From Treponema sp. (lineage in GTDB: Bacteria > Spirochaetota > Spirochaetia > Treponematales > Treponemataceae), in the NCBI GenBank assembly GCA_017449285.1, contig JAFSJX010000014.1, positions 1 to 52,002 on the forward strand: a stretch of DNA of 52,002 bases. Direction: 5' to 3'. A program made the translations under genes and the position numbers. Shown here one piece after another: positions 51,909-52,002 of the stretch (position 1 is the stretch's first letter; each line of letters starts with the position of its first letter). The notes below the pieces were generated by a model. That model searched no databases. It was not told the origin of the DNA and saw only the letters and a program-made list of their open reading frames with translations.

Positions 51909-51946
51909 CCGTCGAACTGCTTCGCAGGTGCTACATACCCTAACGC
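51774..51946 (-). repeat. Hairpin-rich modular element, copy E (inside carB fragment)
   Basis: Reverse-oriented copy. It contains the three-hairpin cassette: CGCAACC-TGC-GGTTGC (51814-51829), CGAGTTTGC-GCT-GCAAACTCG (51834-51854), CGAGTTTTT-GAA-AAAAACTCG (51870-51890). Another hairpin, GGTCAGC-TT-GCTGACC, is at 51895-51910. The minus strand of 51774-51805 is the core seen in copy A. CCCTAACGC (51938-51946) is the reverse of GCGTTAGGG in copy D. The last 56 bases of the window show no gene. Confidence 0.8.
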
Positions 51947-52002
51947 TTTTCTTCCTAAAACATTTTCTGCAAACACAAAAATTTTTGCCGCTTAAAACAA
52001 TC

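Noticed and set aside
50855..51946. CRISPR array
   Set aside because: Repeated words are hairpins in mixed order and orientation, with no regular spacing, no unique spacers of equal length and no cas genes.
1..52002. Prophage or integrative element spanning the 50-52 kb end
   Set aside because: Apart from one KilA-N gene there are no integrase, capsid, tail, replication or mobilisation genes in the window.

Overview
The window reads as a chromosomal segment of a spirochaete, most likely a host-associated, plant-polysaccharide-using Treponema. The reasons are an archaeal-type PheS, many small lipoproteins and outer-membrane barrels, two CHASE/GAF diguanylate cyclases, a Gx-type transporter, and several secreted proteins of a kind found mainly in treponemes. 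Genus is an inference; no rRNA or other marker is present to fix it. Carbohydrate genes (SDR sugar-acid dehydrogenase tail, pectinesterase, GH43 xylosidase, InlB-repeat lipoprotein) suggest a pectin/xylan niche.

Layout. 1-1.3 kb: tail of an SDR dehydrogenase, stacked terminators, and a strongly promoted outer-membrane barrel gene. 1.4-9.8 kb: a six-gene efflux operon: a double TetR regulator behind a perfect palindromic operator, TolC, lipoprotein adaptor, RND pump with a long coiled-coil tail, PII-like protein, and cytidylate-kinase-like protein. 9.9-12.5 kb: Gx transporter pair, EamA transporter, luxS. 12.5-13.6 kb: decayed MATE-ATPase fusion followed by a hairpin-rich repeat. 13.6-22.3 kb: pectinesterase, InlB-repeat lipoprotein, XRE regulator, GH43, metY, MATE pump. 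22.3-28.1 kb: a half-length carB divergent from a full-length purL. 28.1-35.2 kb: thioredoxin-like lipoprotein, two CorC/HlyC proteins, a second cytidylate-kinase-like protein, two tandem omptin-like proteases and an RluA pseudouridine synthase. 35.3-35.6 kb: tRNA-Gly(CCC) whose 3' end is duplicated around a hairpin-rich insert. 35.6-45.9 kb (all minus strand): diguanylate cyclase, pheS, two secreted unknowns, rhomboid, second diguanylate cyclase, a 528-residue unknown, dusB, rhodanese lipoprotein, MIF homologue, TatD. 46-50 kb: membrane-tethered winged-helix regulator divergent from an S41 peptidase lipoprotein, then another lipoprotein. 50.2-52 kb: KilA-N gene and a carB 5' fragment, both interrupted by related palindromic elements.

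The most unusual signal is a modular family of GC-rich, hairpin-packed elements (13.48-13.6, 50.85-50.95, 51.15-51.39, 51.77-51.95 kb, with a similar-looking insert at 35.4-35.58 kb). Copies share a 32-bp core or a three-hairpin cassette, occur in both orientations, and have entered genes: one copy is read through in frame in the KilA-N gene and another ends a carB reading frame. A second recurring pattern is a -10 box placed exactly 6 nt (in one case 7) before the start codon of at least eight genes, predicting leaderless mRNAs. A third is a membrane-bound regulator facing a promoter in which two 18-bp direct repeats, 33 bp apart, take the place of a -35 box.
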